A stretch of 64,000 bases of DNA, taken from NCBI RefSeq assembly GCF_014851805.1, contig NZ_JACVAK010000001.1:1178001-1242000 (forward strand), written 5' to 3'. Source of the stretch: Pseudoxanthomonas sp. PXM02 (GTDB lineage: Bacteria; Pseudomonadota; Gammaproteobacteria; Xanthomonadales; Xanthomonadaceae). Of this stretch, positions 9,597 through 21,250 are shown piece after piece. Under the pieces are notes generated by a model that did not search any database, was not told the origin of the DNA, and saw nothing but the letters and a program-made list of their open reading frames with translations. The first letter of the stretch is position 1. Every line of letters begins with the position of its first letter. Position numbers and translations under genes: made by a program.

Positions 9597-11753
9597 TCAG
9601 CCTGAACGTCGTGCGTCTTCCACCCCGGGCAACGCGTCGAGCTTGCCCAGCAGCGTCGACAGCTGGCCGAAGTCGGCGACCTTCAGGCGCAGGCGCAGAT
9701 GCACGCGACCGCTGGCGCGGTTGCTCTGGCTGTTGATGTCCAGCACGTTGGCTTCTTCCTGGGCGATCAACGTGGTGATGTCCTTGAGCAGCCATTTGCG
9801 GTCGAGCGCGGTGACCTGCACGTCGACCTCGTAACCCCCGCCGGCCTGGCCCCATTCCACCGGCAGCACGCGCTGCGGGCTGGTGGCGGCCAATCGCGCG
9901 AACGCCGCGCAGTCGGTGCGGTGCACGGTGACGCCACGCACGCGCGTCAGGTAGCCGGCGATCGGTTCGCCCGGCACCGGCTGGCAACACTTGGCGAGCT
10001 GCACCAGCAGGTTGCCCACGCCCTGCACGGTGAACTTGGACTTGCCCGGCTTGGCGACCTTGCGCGGCGGCCGCAGCACCGGCAGCGATGGTGTTTCCGG
10101 CTCGGCCGCCGCGCGTTGCTCTTCGTGCAGCGCGCGCCCGACCTGGTGCGGGCCCACGTCGCCCAGCGCCACCTGGATGTAGAGCTCGTCGACGCTGTCG
10201 GCATGGAATTTCTTCGCCGCGCCCGACAGGTCGGCGTGATGCAGCCCCAACCGCTTCAGCTCCTTCTCCAGCAGCTCGCGGCCGGCCTGCAGGTTGCGCG
10301 CGCGGTCCAGCTTGTGGAACCACGCCCGCACCTTGTCGCGCGAGCGTCCGCTGGCCAGGAAGCCGTTGGCCTGCAGCAGCCAGTCGCGACGCGGTTCGGG
10401 CTCCTTCGACGTCAGTATCTCGACCCGGTCGCCGCTGCGCAGCACATGGTTCAGCGGCACGATCCGGCCGTTGACCTTCGCGCCGCGCGTGCGATGCCCG
10501 ACCATGGTGTGCACGTGGTAGGCGAAATCGAGCACGGTGCCTCCCTGCGGCAGGTCGACCACTTCGCCCTTCGGCGTCAGCGCGTAGACCCGGTCCTCGA
10601 CCAGTTCGGCATCCAGTTCACCGGCCAGCGCGCCTTCGCCACCGGCACCCTCCGCGGCGCCGTCCAGCAGCCGGCGCATCCAGGCGATCTTGCGGTCGAA
10701 CGCGTCGCCGCCGCCCTTGCCTTCCTTGTACTTCCAGTGCGCGGCCACGCCCAGTTCGGCCTGCGCATGCATTTCGTGCGTACGGATCTGCACTTCCAGC
10801 GTGCGGCCTTCCGGACCGACCACGGCGGTGTGGAGCGAGCGGTAGTCGTTGGCCTTGGGCCGCGCGATGTAGTCGTCAAACTCGCTGGGAATCGGCACCC
10901 ACAGCGCATGCACGATGCCCAGCGCGGCGTAGCATGCGGCCACGTCGTCCACCGCGATGCGGACCGCACGCAGGTCGTACAGCTCGTCGAAGCCGACCTG
11001 CTTGCGCTGCATCTTCCGCCAGATGCTGTAGATGTGCTTCGGTCGCCCGCTGACCTCCGCCGCGATCCCGTGTTCGGCAAGCGCCGCGCGCAACGCATCG
11101 GTGACCGCGCCGATGTAGCGCTCGCGCCCCAACCGCTTCTCGTCCAGCTGCGTGGCGATCTGCTTGTAGACCTGCGGCTGCAGGTAGCGGAACGCCAGGT
11201 CTTCCAGTTCCCACTTCAACTGCCAGATGCCCAGCCGGTTCGCCAGCGGGGCATGGATATCGCGCGTGAGCCGCGCCAGCGCCTGGCGCTCGGCGTCGGG
11301 TAACGCCCCCGCGGCGCGCATGCGGGCAAGCTGGCGCGCCAGCAGGATGGTCACCACGCGCAGGTCGCGCACGATCGCCAGCAGCAGGCGGCGCAGGCCC
11401 TCCGTGTTCACGCCACGCGTCTGCTCGGCGTGCAGCGCCCAGACCTGGGCGGCGGCCACCTGCCCTTCCAGCAAATCGGCCAGTCCAGGGACCTGCTTGC
11501 CGACGGCGCCGGCGAACGCCGGCTGCAGCGCTGGCAATCCGTGCAGCACGGCCGCAAGAATGACGTCGCCATCCGCCCCGAGTGTCGCCAGCGTATCCAG
11601 CGTGTCGGCCAGCACATCGATGGCATCGGGCATGCCGTCGTGTACCGGGACCGGTGTCGCCGCGTCGGCAAGCACGCGACGCAACGGCGCGGGCAGCGCC
11701 AGCAGGGCGGGCCGTTGCAGCAGCGTGGCGATGTCGTGGACGGGGGGAACCAT
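9597..11753 (-). CDS. relA: GTP pyrophosphokinase RelA, (p)ppGpp synthetase I
   Basis: The product has 718 residues. It transfers pyrophosphate from ATP to GDP/GTP on stalled ribosomes to start the stringent response. Domains in order are an N-terminal HD-like region, the synthetase, TGS and C-terminal regulatory/ACT domains. The synthetase shows GRPKHIYSIWRKM (236-248) and EFDD (291-294), the EXDD form found in monofunctional RelA rather than the RXKD of SpoT. The hydrolase signature HDxxED is degenerate (HGLP at 71-74), so the protein should lack hydrolase activity, as in E. coli RelA. The TGS region starts near VEDRVYALTPKGEVVDLP. The ATG at 11753 gives a normal family length. Confidence 0.93.
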   Translation of the reverse strand: MVPPVHDIATLLQRPALLALPAPLRRVLADAATPVPVHDGMPDAIDVLADTLDTLATLGADGDVILAAVLHGLPALQPAFAGAVGKQVPGLADLLEGQVAAAQVWALHAEQTRGVNTEGLRRLLLAIVRDLRVVTILLARQLARMRAAGALPDAERQALARLTRDIHAPLANRLGIWQLKWELEDLAFRYLQPQVYKQIATQLDEKRLGRERYIGAVTDALRAALAEHGIAAEVSGRPKHIYSIWRKMQRKQVGFDELYDLRAVRIAVDDVAACYAALGIVHALWVPIPSEFDDYIARPKANDYRSLHTAVVGPEGRTLEVQIRTHEMHAQAELGVAAHWKYKEGKGGGDAFDRKIAWMRRLLDGAAEGAGGEGALAGELDAELVEDRVYALTPKGEVVDLPQGGTVLDFAYHVHTMVGHRTRGAKVNGRIVPLNHVLRSGDRVEILTSKEPEPRRDWLLQANGFLASGRSRDKVRAWFHKLDRARNLQAGRELLEKELKRLGLHHADLSGAAKKFHADSVDELYIQVALGDVGPHQVGRALHEEQRAAAEPETPSLPVLRPPRKVAKPGKSKFTVQGVGNLLVQLAKCCQPVPGEPIAGYLTRVRGVTVHRTDCAAFARLAATSPQRVLPVEWGQAGGGYEVDVQVTALDRKWLLKDITTLIAQEEANVLDINSQSNRASGRVHLRLRLKVADFGQLSTLLGKLDALPGVEDARRSG

Positions 11754-11824
11754 GGCCGTGGGGATGGGCGACCAAGCGTCGCCGGAATGACTACACTACC
11801 GGCCAGCCGACCGAAGGGACAACC

Positions 11825-12331
11825 ATGAAGATGAGCCGCTTGTTTCTATCCATCGCACTGGCGGTCGCATCCACCTGCACCTTCGCCCAGGAACGCACGC
11901 TCGAGCCGCTGCGCGATGCGATGAGCGAAAGCGAATTCAAGGCCGCCGGCCTGGACAAGCTGAGCCCCGCCGAACTCGCCGCACTTGATGCGTGGCTACA
12001 ACAGCGCGTCGGCCAGCAGACCGCACAGGCGGTGGAGCAGGCCAAGCAAGAGGGCCGCAAGGAGGTCGAACAGGAGACCCGCGGGTTCTTCGACTTCGGT
12101 ACCGCCGAACCCATTGCCAGCACCATCGTCGGCGAGTTCAACGGCTTCGCCAAGGGTCGCCAGTACACGCTCGCCAACGGCCAAGTGTGGGAACAGGTCG
12201 AAGCCGTTTCCCTCGCTGGCGTGCGCCGCACGGATCCCGCAGTGAAGATCACGCCGTCGCGCTTCGGCAACAAGTGGTTCATGAAGATCGACGGCTACAA
12301 CACCGCCGCTCCCGTCCGCCGCATCAAGTAA
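11825..12331 (+). CDS. Secreted protein of unknown function (first of a tandem pair)
   Basis: The product has 168 residues. A signal peptide runs to about residue 22 (SIALAVASTCTFA-QE). The mature part has a helical first half (KAAGLDKLSPAELAALDAWL), a charged linker, then a beta-rich second half containing ASTIVGEFNGFAKGRQYTLANGQVWEQVE. It is clearly related to the next gene: the LD.LS...LA.L motif, the IAST.VGE...G......TLANGQ.W motif and the C-terminal R(R)I are shared. The family is unknown to me; a periplasmic location is likely. The ATG at 11825 fits the signal peptide. The next gene starts 20 bp after the stop. Confidence 0.75.
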   Translation: MKMSRLFLSIALAVASTCTFAQERTLEPLRDAMSESEFKAAGLDKLSPAELAALDAWLQQRVGQQTAQAVEQAKQEGRKEVEQETRGFFDFGTAEPIASTIVGEFNGFAKGRQYTLANGQVWEQVEAVSLAGVRRTDPAVKITPSRFGNKWFMKIDGYNTAAPVRRIK

Positions 12332-12351
12332 TGCCCTTCCCGAGGATGACC

Positions 12352-12831
12352 ATGCGCCTGAAGACCCGCCTTCTGCTGCTCGCCCTGCTGTCGGCGAGCG
12401 CCCTCCCCCTTAACGCCGCCGACTACGTGGCAATCGAAAAACGGCTGTCCGCCGAACAGATGAAAGCCACTGGCCTGGACCAACTGAGCAGCGGGCAGTT
12501 GGCCCTGCTCAACAGCCTGCTCAACGAAGACCAGCAGGCGGTCGTCAAGGCTACGCGCGAAGACAGCGCCACCAGGGTGCGTGGCGCTTCTTTCGCAGGT
12601 GACGGCGTCAACGCCATCGCCAGCACACTGGTGGGCGAACTGCGTGGCTGGTCGCGCGGCACCGAAATCACCCTTGCCAACGGCCAGCGCTGGCGCGTTA
12701 CAGAAGGCGAATACACTTCGCTGAAGCGGATCTCCAATGCCAACGTGGTGATCACGCCCGGCTTGGTGGGCGCCTGGTACTTGAGCGTTGAAGGCCATAT
12801 ACCCAAACCCAAGGTCACCCGCATCGACTGA
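12352..12831 (+). CDS. Secreted protein of unknown function (second of a tandem pair)
   Basis: The product has 159 residues with a signal peptide to about residue 22 (LLLLALLSASALPLNAA). It is a paralogue of the gene before it: KATGLDQLSSGQLALLNSLL and AIASTLVGELRGWSRG followed by TLANGQRWRVTE match the same positions. ATG codons at 12331 and 12346 are also in frame; 12352 is preferred because GAGG at 12342-12345 gives a 6-bp spacing. The pair probably arose by tandem duplication and is co-transcribed. Function is unknown. It converges with hrpA, 9 bp away. Confidence 0.75.
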   Translation: MRLKTRLLLLALLSASALPLNAADYVAIEKRLSAEQMKATGLDQLSSGQLALLNSLLNEDQQAVVKATREDSATRVRGASFAGDGVNAIASTLVGELRGWSRGTEITLANGQRWRVTEGEYTSLKRISNANVVITPGLVGAWYLSVEGHIPKPKVTRID

Positions 12832-12840
12832 CGGCGTGTC

Positions 12841-15800
12841 TCATCCACGCAGCGCCTGCAGGCGCTGCGCGAGTTTCTTCGGCGAAATGCCGCTCTTCGC
12901 GCCCAATTCCTGCGCGAACACCGACACCCGCAGCTCCTCCAGGTCCCAGCGCAGCGCCTGCCAGTCGGGCGTGTGCGCGACGCCATCCTCGTTCGCCTGC
13001 ACGATCGCATCGGCAAACGGCTTGAGTTCCAGCATGCGCGCCTGGTCCTTGGCGGGATCGCGCTTGGCGCGTTCGGCGCGCAAGGTCATCGCCTTCAGGT
13101 AACGCGGCAGTTGCGCCAGCGCGTCGGCCGGCGTGTCTCGCAGGAAGCCCGGATGCACCAGCGCCGCCAGTTGCGCGCGCAGGTCGTCGAGGTTGCCGCG
13201 CGCCCAGCCCATCAGCGGCGCATCCAGTTGCGGCTTCAGTTCCGCCACGCCAGACAGGATCGCCTCGGCCAGCTTCAGCCGCTCCATCGCCTCGCCGAAC
13301 AGCCGCTTGCCGGCGTCGTCGCGCCGCTGTTCGAATGCGGCACGGTCGCGGATCGCGCCCAGTCCGTCGGCCAGCACCGCATTCATTGCCGCATCGACGA
13401 TGTCGCCGCGCAGCCGTTCCTGCGATTCGATGGCCGCATACAGCAGCCCGGTCTTCGGCGACACCGGCAGCTGCTTGCGCGCCTGCTTCACCTTGTCGGC
13501 CAGCGCGATCTCCAGCAGGCGGCGCACGCCACCCGGATGCGCGGCGGCGGCTTCCGCACGGTCAGCGAACACTTGCAGCGCCACCGTCTCGCCCTCATCG
13601 CGCAGCGCGGGATACGCGGGTACGCCGGCTTCGCCGGGCACCTCGCGCGGAATCGCCTGTGCAGGGAAGTCGCGCAATCCGGTGGCCGCCATCTCGCGGC
13701 CCGCGCGCGCGGCGAACGCCTGTCCCGCCTTCGTGCCGAAACGTGCACGCAGTTCGTCGAGGTCGCGCGACTCGGCCAGCACCTTGCCTTCGCCGCCGCG
13801 CGGGTCCTCGCGCAGGCGCAGGTTCATGCGCAGGTGCGGCTCCAGTGCGGCTTCGTCGAAATCGAGCGCGCTCACCGCCACGCCGGTCGCGCGCGACAGG
13901 AAGCGCGCCAGTTCGCCGCGGATATCGTCGGCGGTCGGCTTGGCGAAGGCCTCGAAGAACGCGCGGCCGTAATCCGGCGCCGGCACGTAGTTGCGCCGCA
14001 TCGCCTTGGGCAGGCTGCGGATCAGGCCGGCCGCCTTGTCGGCGACGAAGCCCGGCGCCAGCCACGACAGGCGCGTGGCGTCGAGCGCATTGAGCAGGTG
14101 CAGCGGTACTTCCAGCGTCACACCGTCATCGACGGATCCCGGCTCGAACTTGTAATGCAGCGGCAGTCGCGCATCGCCCAGCGCGAAGTACTTCGGGTAA
14201 CGGTCCTCCTCGCTGCCCTCGCCCGGCAGCAGGTCGGCCAGCGACCAGTGCAGCGCGCGGCGCTTGTCGGCCGGCAAGGCTTTCCACCAGCTATCCAGTC
14301 CAGCCGCGGAATGGATATCCGCCGGCACGCGGTCGAGGTACCAGCGCGCCTGCCAGTCCTCGTCTGCGACCAGGCCGGCGCGGCGCAGCTTGGCTTCTTC
14401 TTCGCGCGCCTGTTCCAGCGCCTTCAGGTTGTCGGCGACGAACGACGCGCGCGTGTTGATCTCGCCGGTCACCAGCCCCTGCCGCACGAACAGATCATGC
14501 GCTTCCGCGGGTGCGATGCGACCGTAGTGCACCGGCTTCTTCGGCGCCAGCACCAGGCCGAACAGGCTGATCTGCTCCGACGCCAGCACCTGGCCCTGCG
14601 CGCGCGACCAGTGCGGGTCGAAGTGCTTGCGAAGCAGCAGATGCGACAGCTCGGCGATCACCCAGTCCGGCTCGATCGCGGCCAGCGTCATGCCCCACAC
14701 CTTCTGCGTATCCAGCAGGTTGGCCGCCAGCAGCCATGGCGGCGGACGCTTGGACAGCGGCGAGCCGGGGAACGGCAGGAAACGGCGCTGGCGCGGCGCC
14801 TGGAAATCGCTCTTGTCGGTGCGGTGGCCGATCTGCGTCGGCAGGCCGGCTACCAGCGCGCGGTGCAACGTCTGGTAAGCCGCGGCGCGCGCGCGCTCGC
14901 TGAAGCCACCGGCGGTCGGCGACTGTTCCTTCTGCGCACTGACGGCGACCGGCGCCAGCGTGGCGTCGGTCTTGCCCTCGCGCGCCAGACGCGCGGCGCG
15001 ATGCAATTGACCGCGCGTCGCCTTGACCGCCGCCGCGTCATCGCGCGCCACCGGCGGTGCGCTGCTGCCGGCCAGCAGTGGCGCCAGCGAGGCTTCGCTG
15101 GCTTCTTCCTTCCAACCCAGTTCCTCGCACAGCAGACGCAACTGGCGGTGCAGTTCGCGCCATTCGCGCATGCGCAGGAAACCGAGGAAATGACGGCCGC
15201 ACCAGTCGCGCAGTTTCGATTGAGTGAAGTCCTCGTGGGCCTGCCGATAGGCATCCCACAGACGCAGCACGCCAACAAACTCGGAGCGGCCGTCGGCGAA
15301 CTGCGCATGCGCCGTATCGGCCGCGCCGCGCGCGTCGGCCGGACGCTCGCGCGGATCCTGGATGCCGAGGAACGACGCGATCACCAGCATCGGCCGCAGG
15401 CATCCCGCGGCCTGTGCGGCCACCAGCATGCGCGCCAGCTTCACGTCGACCGGCAGACGTGCCATCTGCTTGCCGATCGCGGTCATGCGCCGCTCGTTGT
15501 CGACCGCGCCGAGTTCAGCCAGCTGCTGCCAGCCGTCGGCGACGGCACGCTCGTCCGGCGGCTCGAGGAACGGGAAGTCCTCGATGCGGCCCAGGCCCAG
15601 CTGCAGCATGCGCAGGATCACCCCGGCCAAGCTGGAACGGCGGATCTCGGGATCGGTGAACTCGGCGCGCGCCTGGAAATCGGCTTCCGCATACAGTCGA
15701 TAGCAGATGCCCTCGGCGATGCGCCCGCAACGGCCCTTGCGCTGGTTCGCGCTGGCCTGCGAAATCGGTTCGATGTGCAGGCGGTCGAGCTTGTTGCGCG

Positions 15801-16947
15801 GGCTGTAGCGCTTGACGCGCGCGAAGCCGGGATCGACCACGTAGCGGATGCGGGGCACCGTCAGCGAGGTCTCGGCGACGTTGGTGGCCAGCACGATGCG
15901 TCGGTTGGCTCCGGGGTTGAACACCCGGTCCTGGTCCTGGTTGGACAGGCGCGCATACAGCGGCAGCACGTCGGTGTTGCGGTACTTGCGGCGCTCCAGC
16001 GACTGGTGCGCATCGCGGATCTCGCGCTCGCCGGGCAGGAAGACCAGCACGTCGCCGCGCGCGTCCAGCCGGGTGATCTCGTCCACCGCTGCCACGATGC
16101 CGTCATTGACCGTGCGTTCGCCTTCCTGCTCGCCCTCGCCTTCAAGCGCGCGATAGCGCACCTCCACCGGATAGGTGCGGCCTTCCACGCTGATCACCGG
16201 CGCATCGTCGAAGTGCTTCGCGAAGCGTTCGGTGTCGATGGTCGCCGAGGTGACGATGACCTTCAGGTCGCGGCGCTTGCGCAGCAACTGCTTCAGGTAG
16301 CCGAGCAGGAAGTCGATGTTGAGGCTGCGCTCGTGCGCCTCGTCGACGATGATCGTGTCGTACGCCGACAGCCAGCGATCGCTGGCGATCTCCGCCAGCA
16401 GGATGCCGTCGGTCATGAACTTGATGTGGGTGTCCTCGCCCACCTGGTCGGTGAAGCGCACCTGGAAGCCGACGCCGCGGCCGAGTTCGGTCTTCAATTC
16501 CTCGGCCACGCGGCGCGCCACCGCCCGCGCGGCGATGCGGCGCGGCTGCGTACACCCGATCATGCCGGCCACGCCGCGGCCGGCCGCCAGGCATAGCTTG
16601 GGCAACTGCGTGGTCTTGCCGGAACCGGTCTCGCCGGCAATCACCACCACCTGATGGTTGCGGATCAGTTCGATGATGCGGTCGCCTTCGCGGGCAATGG
16701 GCAGCGCCTCGTCCAGCGTCACTTCCGGCACCGTCGATAGGCGACGCTCGCGCATGGCGATCGACGCGTTCAATGCCTGTTCGAACGCCTGCCGCACACC
16801 CGCGTCGGCGGGCTTGCCCTGCCACCGCGACAACAGCCCATGCAGGCGGCCGCGATCGCGGCTCAGCGCACGGTCGAGCGACCGTCGCCCCTGGTCGAGG
16901 GCGGCGCGGTCGGGAGGCGTCGGGGACGGGTCACGAGGGGTATTCAT
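12841..16947 (-). CDS. hrpA: ATP-dependent RNA helicase HrpA
   Basis: The product has 1368 residues, the size of bacterial HrpA. It is a DEAH-box RNA helicase with Walker A GETGSGKTT at 105-113 and DEAH at 202-205. Further helicase motifs follow (TSATIDTERFAKHF; QRKGRCGR), then the ratchet/OB region and the long C-terminal extension specific to HrpA. In E. coli HrpA acts on mRNA processing and rescues collided ribosomes. The ATG at 16947 opens MNTPRDPSPT. It is divergent from dps with an 89-bp gap containing both promoters. Confidence 0.92.
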   Translation of the reverse strand: MNTPRDPSPTPPDRAALDQGRRSLDRALSRDRGRLHGLLSRWQGKPADAGVRQAFEQALNASIAMRERRLSTVPEVTLDEALPIAREGDRIIELIRNHQVVVIAGETGSGKTTQLPKLCLAAGRGVAGMIGCTQPRRIAARAVARRVAEELKTELGRGVGFQVRFTDQVGEDTHIKFMTDGILLAEIASDRWLSAYDTIIVDEAHERSLNIDFLLGYLKQLLRKRRDLKVIVTSATIDTERFAKHFDDAPVISVEGRTYPVEVRYRALEGEGEQEGERTVNDGIVAAVDEITRLDARGDVLVFLPGEREIRDAHQSLERRKYRNTDVLPLYARLSNQDQDRVFNPGANRRIVLATNVAETSLTVPRIRYVVDPGFARVKRYSPRNKLDRLHIEPISQASANQRKGRCGRIAEGICYRLYAEADFQARAEFTDPEIRRSSLAGVILRMLQLGLGRIEDFPFLEPPDERAVADGWQQLAELGAVDNERRMTAIGKQMARLPVDVKLARMLVAAQAAGCLRPMLVIASFLGIQDPRERPADARGAADTAHAQFADGRSEFVGVLRLWDAYRQAHEDFTQSKLRDWCGRHFLGFLRMREWRELHRQLRLLCEELGWKEEASEASLAPLLAGSSAPPVARDDAAAVKATRGQLHRAARLAREGKTDATLAPVAVSAQKEQSPTAGGFSERARAAAYQTLHRALVAGLPTQIGHRTDKSDFQAPRQRRFLPFPGSPLSKRPPPWLLAANLLDTQKVWGMTLAAIEPDWVIAELSHLLLRKHFDPHWSRAQGQVLASEQISLFGLVLAPKKPVHYGRIAPAEAHDLFVRQGLVTGEINTRASFVADNLKALEQAREEEAKLRRAGLVADEDWQARWYLDRVPADIHSAAGLDSWWKALPADKRRALHWSLADLLPGEGSEEDRYPKYFALGDARLPLHYKFEPGSVDDGVTLEVPLHLLNALDATRLSWLAPGFVADKAAGLIRSLPKAMRRNYVPAPDYGRAFFEAFAKPTADDIRGELARFLSRATGVAVSALDFDEAALEPHLRMNLRLREDPRGGEGKVLAESRDLDELRARFGTKAGQAFAARAGREMAATGLRDFPAQAIPREVPGEAGVPAYPALRDEGETVALQVFADRAEAAAAHPGGVRRLLEIALADKVKQARKQLPVSPKTGLLYAAIESQERLRGDIVDAAMNAVLADGLGAIRDRAAFEQRRDDAGKRLFGEAMERLKLAEAILSGVAELKPQLDAPLMGWARGNLDDLRAQLAALVHPGFLRDTPADALAQLPRYLKAMTLRAERAKRDPAKDQARMLELKPFADAIVQANEDGVAHTPDWQALRWDLEELRVSVFAQELGAKSGISPKKLAQRLQALRG

Positions 16948-17036
16948 TTTTCAGCAAGCGGTTGAAACTTTTTGCTCACGCCACATGTTCTAGTGTGCCT
17001 ATTGTGCCGCCTCAACCCACCCTCAGGAGAATCCGC

Positions 17037-17597
17037 ATGGCCAAGCCGAAGACCAAGCCCGCGAAAACGAAGACCAAGGCCGCGCCTGTCGCCGCGCCGC
17101 TCGCCTCGGCTCCGTCGGCGCCGAACATCGATATCGGGATCAGCGGCGGCGAACGCAAGAAGATCGCCGACGGCCTGTCGCGCTTCCTGGCCGACAGCTA
17201 CACGCTCTACCTGAAGACCCACAACTTCCACTGGAACATCACCGGCGCGATGTTCAATTCGCTGCACACGATGTTCGAGACCCAGTACACCGAGCAGTGG
17301 ACCGCGCTGGACGAGATCGCCGAGCGCATCCGCGCGCTGGGCTTCAACGCACCGGGGTCGTACCGCGAGTTCGTCAGCCTGACCTCGATCCCGGAAGAGC
17401 CGGGCCTGAGCGACAGCGCCGACTGGCGCGAAATGGTCCGCCAGCTGGTGGTTGGTAACGAGGCGGTCTGCCGTACGGCACGCAAGGTGCTGGACATCGC
17501 CGACGATGCCGACGATGCCCCGACCGAGGACCTGCTGACCCAGCGCCTGCAGACCCACGAAAAGTACGCCTGGATGCTGCGCTCGCTGCTGCAGTAA
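17037..17597 (+). CDS. dps: Dps-family ferritin-like DNA-protection protein
   Basis: The product has 186 residues. A lysine- and alanine-rich N-terminal tail (MAKPKTKPAKTKTKAA) fits non-specific DNA binding. The four-helix ferroxidase core has THNFHWNI and LDEIAERIRALG, which carry the His and Asp/Glu iron ligands shared between subunits. Family members form dodecamers that store iron, consume hydrogen peroxide and condense DNA. An excellent ribosome site (AGGAG at 17025-17029) sits 7 bp before the ATG. A possible promoter has TTGAAA at 16962-16967 and a weak ATGTTC 17 bp later. It is a single gene closed by a terminator. Confidence 0.9.
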   Translation: MAKPKTKPAKTKTKAAPVAAPLASAPSAPNIDIGISGGERKKIADGLSRFLADSYTLYLKTHNFHWNITGAMFNSLHTMFETQYTEQWTALDEIAERIRALGFNAPGSYREFVSLTSIPEEPGLSDSADWREMVRQLVVGNEAVCRTARKVLDIADDADDAPTEDLLTQRLQTHEKYAWMLRSLLQ

Positions 17598-17616
17598 GCG
17601 CCCCCCGGCGACACTC

Positions 17617-17648
17617 GAACGCCCGGCCCCTGGCCGGGCGTTCTGTTT
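17617..17648 (+). terminator. Rho-independent terminator after dps
   Basis: A perfect 12-bp inverted repeat (GAACGCCCGGCC / GGCCGGGCGTTC) with a 3-nt loop is followed by TGTTT. It lies 19 bp after the dps stop. The U-tract is short, but the stem is very stable. Confidence 0.75.
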
Positions 17649-17729
17649 CCGGGCCGGCGCGGATTTTCCCGACCCGCCTGCACGCCTGTCGCCGACAGGA
17701 CGGCCGGACGGGCGGGTTATCCTGTGCAC

Positions 17730-19526
<1,797 letters not shown>

Positions 19527-19629
19527 AGTTCCCAGGGTGCGATCGTGGGCATCAGCCGGCATTCAATCCGCGGCTGTTAGGTTGCTTTACAGGTCCGTCG
19601 TCCGGCGGGCCGCGCTTCCGGGACTCCCC

Positions 19630-20088
19630 ATGAAGACCCTGCCCGTCGCCCTGCTGGCCCTGATCACCATCGCACCTGCGTGGGCGCAGTCCAACGCCGA
19701 AGCGCTGGACCTCAGCCTGCCCCAGTCGGCGACCTACGCCAAGGATCCGCCGGGCACCTGGTACGGCGACACGCAGCCGGCCCGGCCCAAGAAGGACGCC
19801 GCGTCCGCTGCCCCCGTCGATCCCTGCGTCTACTACGGCGATGACGATGGCGACGGCGTGTCGGGCAGCTTCACCACCGGCATCGGCTACAGCAAGGGCC
19901 ACGGCCGCAGCACCTACAACGGTGTCAACCTCAACTTGTGCAAGACCACGTACAACGACGAAGGCAAGCCGCGTACGTTCAACTTCAACATCAACATCGA
20001 CCAGTACGACGGCCCCGGCGGATATTACGGTGGCCCGTATGGCGGCTACCCCGGCGGCCCGGTGATGCGCGGCGCGCCGCGCTGGTGA
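19630..20088 (+). CDS. Small secreted protein, unknown function
   Basis: The product has 152 residues. A signal peptide ends at AWA-QS near residue 20. The mature protein is rich in Gly, Tyr and Asp, with an acidic DDDGDG stretch near residue 75 that could bind calcium, and a low-complexity Gly/Pro/Tyr tail. No family is recognised. The start follows from the signal peptide. It converges with the MFS gene, 5 bp away. Confidence 0.65.
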   Translation: MKTLPVALLALITIAPAWAQSNAEALDLSLPQSATYAKDPPGTWYGDTQPARPKKDAASAAPVDPCVYYGDDDGDGVSGSFTTGIGYSKGHGRSTYNGVNLNLCKTTYNDEGKPRTFNFNINIDQYDGPGGYYGGPYGGYPGGPVMRGAPRW

Positions 20089-20093
20089 GCTGA

Positions 20094-21245
20094 TCAGTCG
20101 CGCGTGGCGACGCGCGCGACCAGGGACACGGCCACCAGCAGCACGACCAGAAGTCCGAGCGCCGCCGCCAGCGAGGTGCCCTTCGCGATGAAGCCCAGCG
20201 CCGCCGGCCCCAACAGCACCCCTGCATAGCCCATCGTGGTGACCGCCGCGACCGCCAGATGCGTGGGCATGCCACGCTGACGCCCCGCCGCCGAGAACAT
20301 CACCGGCACCACGTTCGCCGCGCCCGCGCCCACCAGGGCGAAGCCCGCCAGCCCGGCCAGCGGCGACGGCACGAAGATCGCCAGCGCAAACCCGGACGCC
20401 GCGACCAGCGCGCCGCACACGACGACACGGAACGCACCCAGCGCCTGCACGATGCGATCGCCGGTCAGGCGCCCGATCGTCATCGTCACCGCGAACGCGA
20501 CGTAGCCGAAGCCGGCGGTCGCCGGATCGGCGTTGCGCATCGATGTGAGGAAGACGGCGCTCCAGTCCAGGACCGCGCCTTCGGACAGAAACATCGCAAA
20601 GCACACGGCGCCGATCAGCAGCACGCGTCCGCGTGGCAGCACGAACGCCGGGTGGTCCCCGTCGCCGCCCTCGACCAGCAGTCCGCGGCGTGATGCCGCC
20701 AGCAGCAGCGCGGCGACGATCGCCATGCCGCCAATCGCCAGCAGCGGCGACGCACCCAGCGTCAACGCCCCCGCCACGCCGCCCGCACCGGCGATGCCGC
20801 CGACGCTGTACATGCCATGGAAGCCGGACATCATGGCGCGGCCGCTGTCGCGCTCGACGATCACCGCCTGCACGTTCATCACGACGTCGAGCACCCCCAT
20901 GCTGGCGCCGAACACGGCCAGCACCAGCGCGAGGACAGGAATGCTGGGCGCGAGCATCAGTGCCGGCATGCACAGGCAGATCATCGCGCCCGCCGCCAGG
21001 ATCATGCGACGGCAACCGAAGCGCGCGGCCAACCCGCCTGCAAGCGGCATCATCAGCACCGAGCCCACGCCCAGGCACAGCAGCATCAGGCCCAATTGGC
21101 CGTCGTCCAGCGCGAGCTTGCGTTTGGCGAACGGGATCAGCGGCGCCCAGGCCGAGATGGCGAAGCCGCCGATGAAGAACGCGATGCGGGTGGCGATGCG
21201 TTCGCGCGCGCCAAGGACCGGCGGCGCCGCGTCCAGCGTTGCCAT
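20094..21245 (-). CDS. Major facilitator superfamily transporter
   Basis: The product has 383 residues with about 12 membrane segments, beginning RIATRIAFFIGGFAISAWAPLIPFAKRKL. The loop GGLAARFGCRRMIL matches the MFS motif between helices 2 and 3. The style resembles the FucP/YbjJ branch, often linked to sugars. The ATG at 21245 is 5 bp after the beta-glucosidase stop on the same strand, so the two form an operon. Import of a glucoside or its product is the likely role, but this is inferred from context. The longer open frame upstream overlaps the glucosidase and was rejected. Confidence 0.8.
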   Translation of the reverse strand: MATLDAAPPVLGARERIATRIAFFIGGFAISAWAPLIPFAKRKLALDDGQLGLMLLCLGVGSVLMMPLAGGLAARFGCRRMILAAGAMICLCMPALMLAPSIPVLALVLAVFGASMGVLDVVMNVQAVIVERDSGRAMMSGFHGMYSVGGIAGAGGVAGALTLGASPLLAIGGMAIVAALLLAASRRGLLVEGGDGDHPAFVLPRGRVLLIGAVCFAMFLSEGAVLDWSAVFLTSMRNADPATAGFGYVAFAVTMTIGRLTGDRIVQALGAFRVVVCGALVAASGFALAIFVPSPLAGLAGFALVGAGAANVVPVMFSAAGRQRGMPTHLAVAAVTTMGYAGVLLGPAALGFIAKGTSLAAALGLLVVLLVAVSLVARVATRD

Positions 21246-21250
21246 GCGAC

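Noticed and set aside
10088-10474. Plus-strand frames opposite relA
   Set aside because: Shadow frames of a full-length RelA.
12973-16596. 1207-codon plus-strand frame opposite hrpA
   Set aside because: It is antisense to a complete HrpA with all helicase motifs; the composition is that of a shadow frame.
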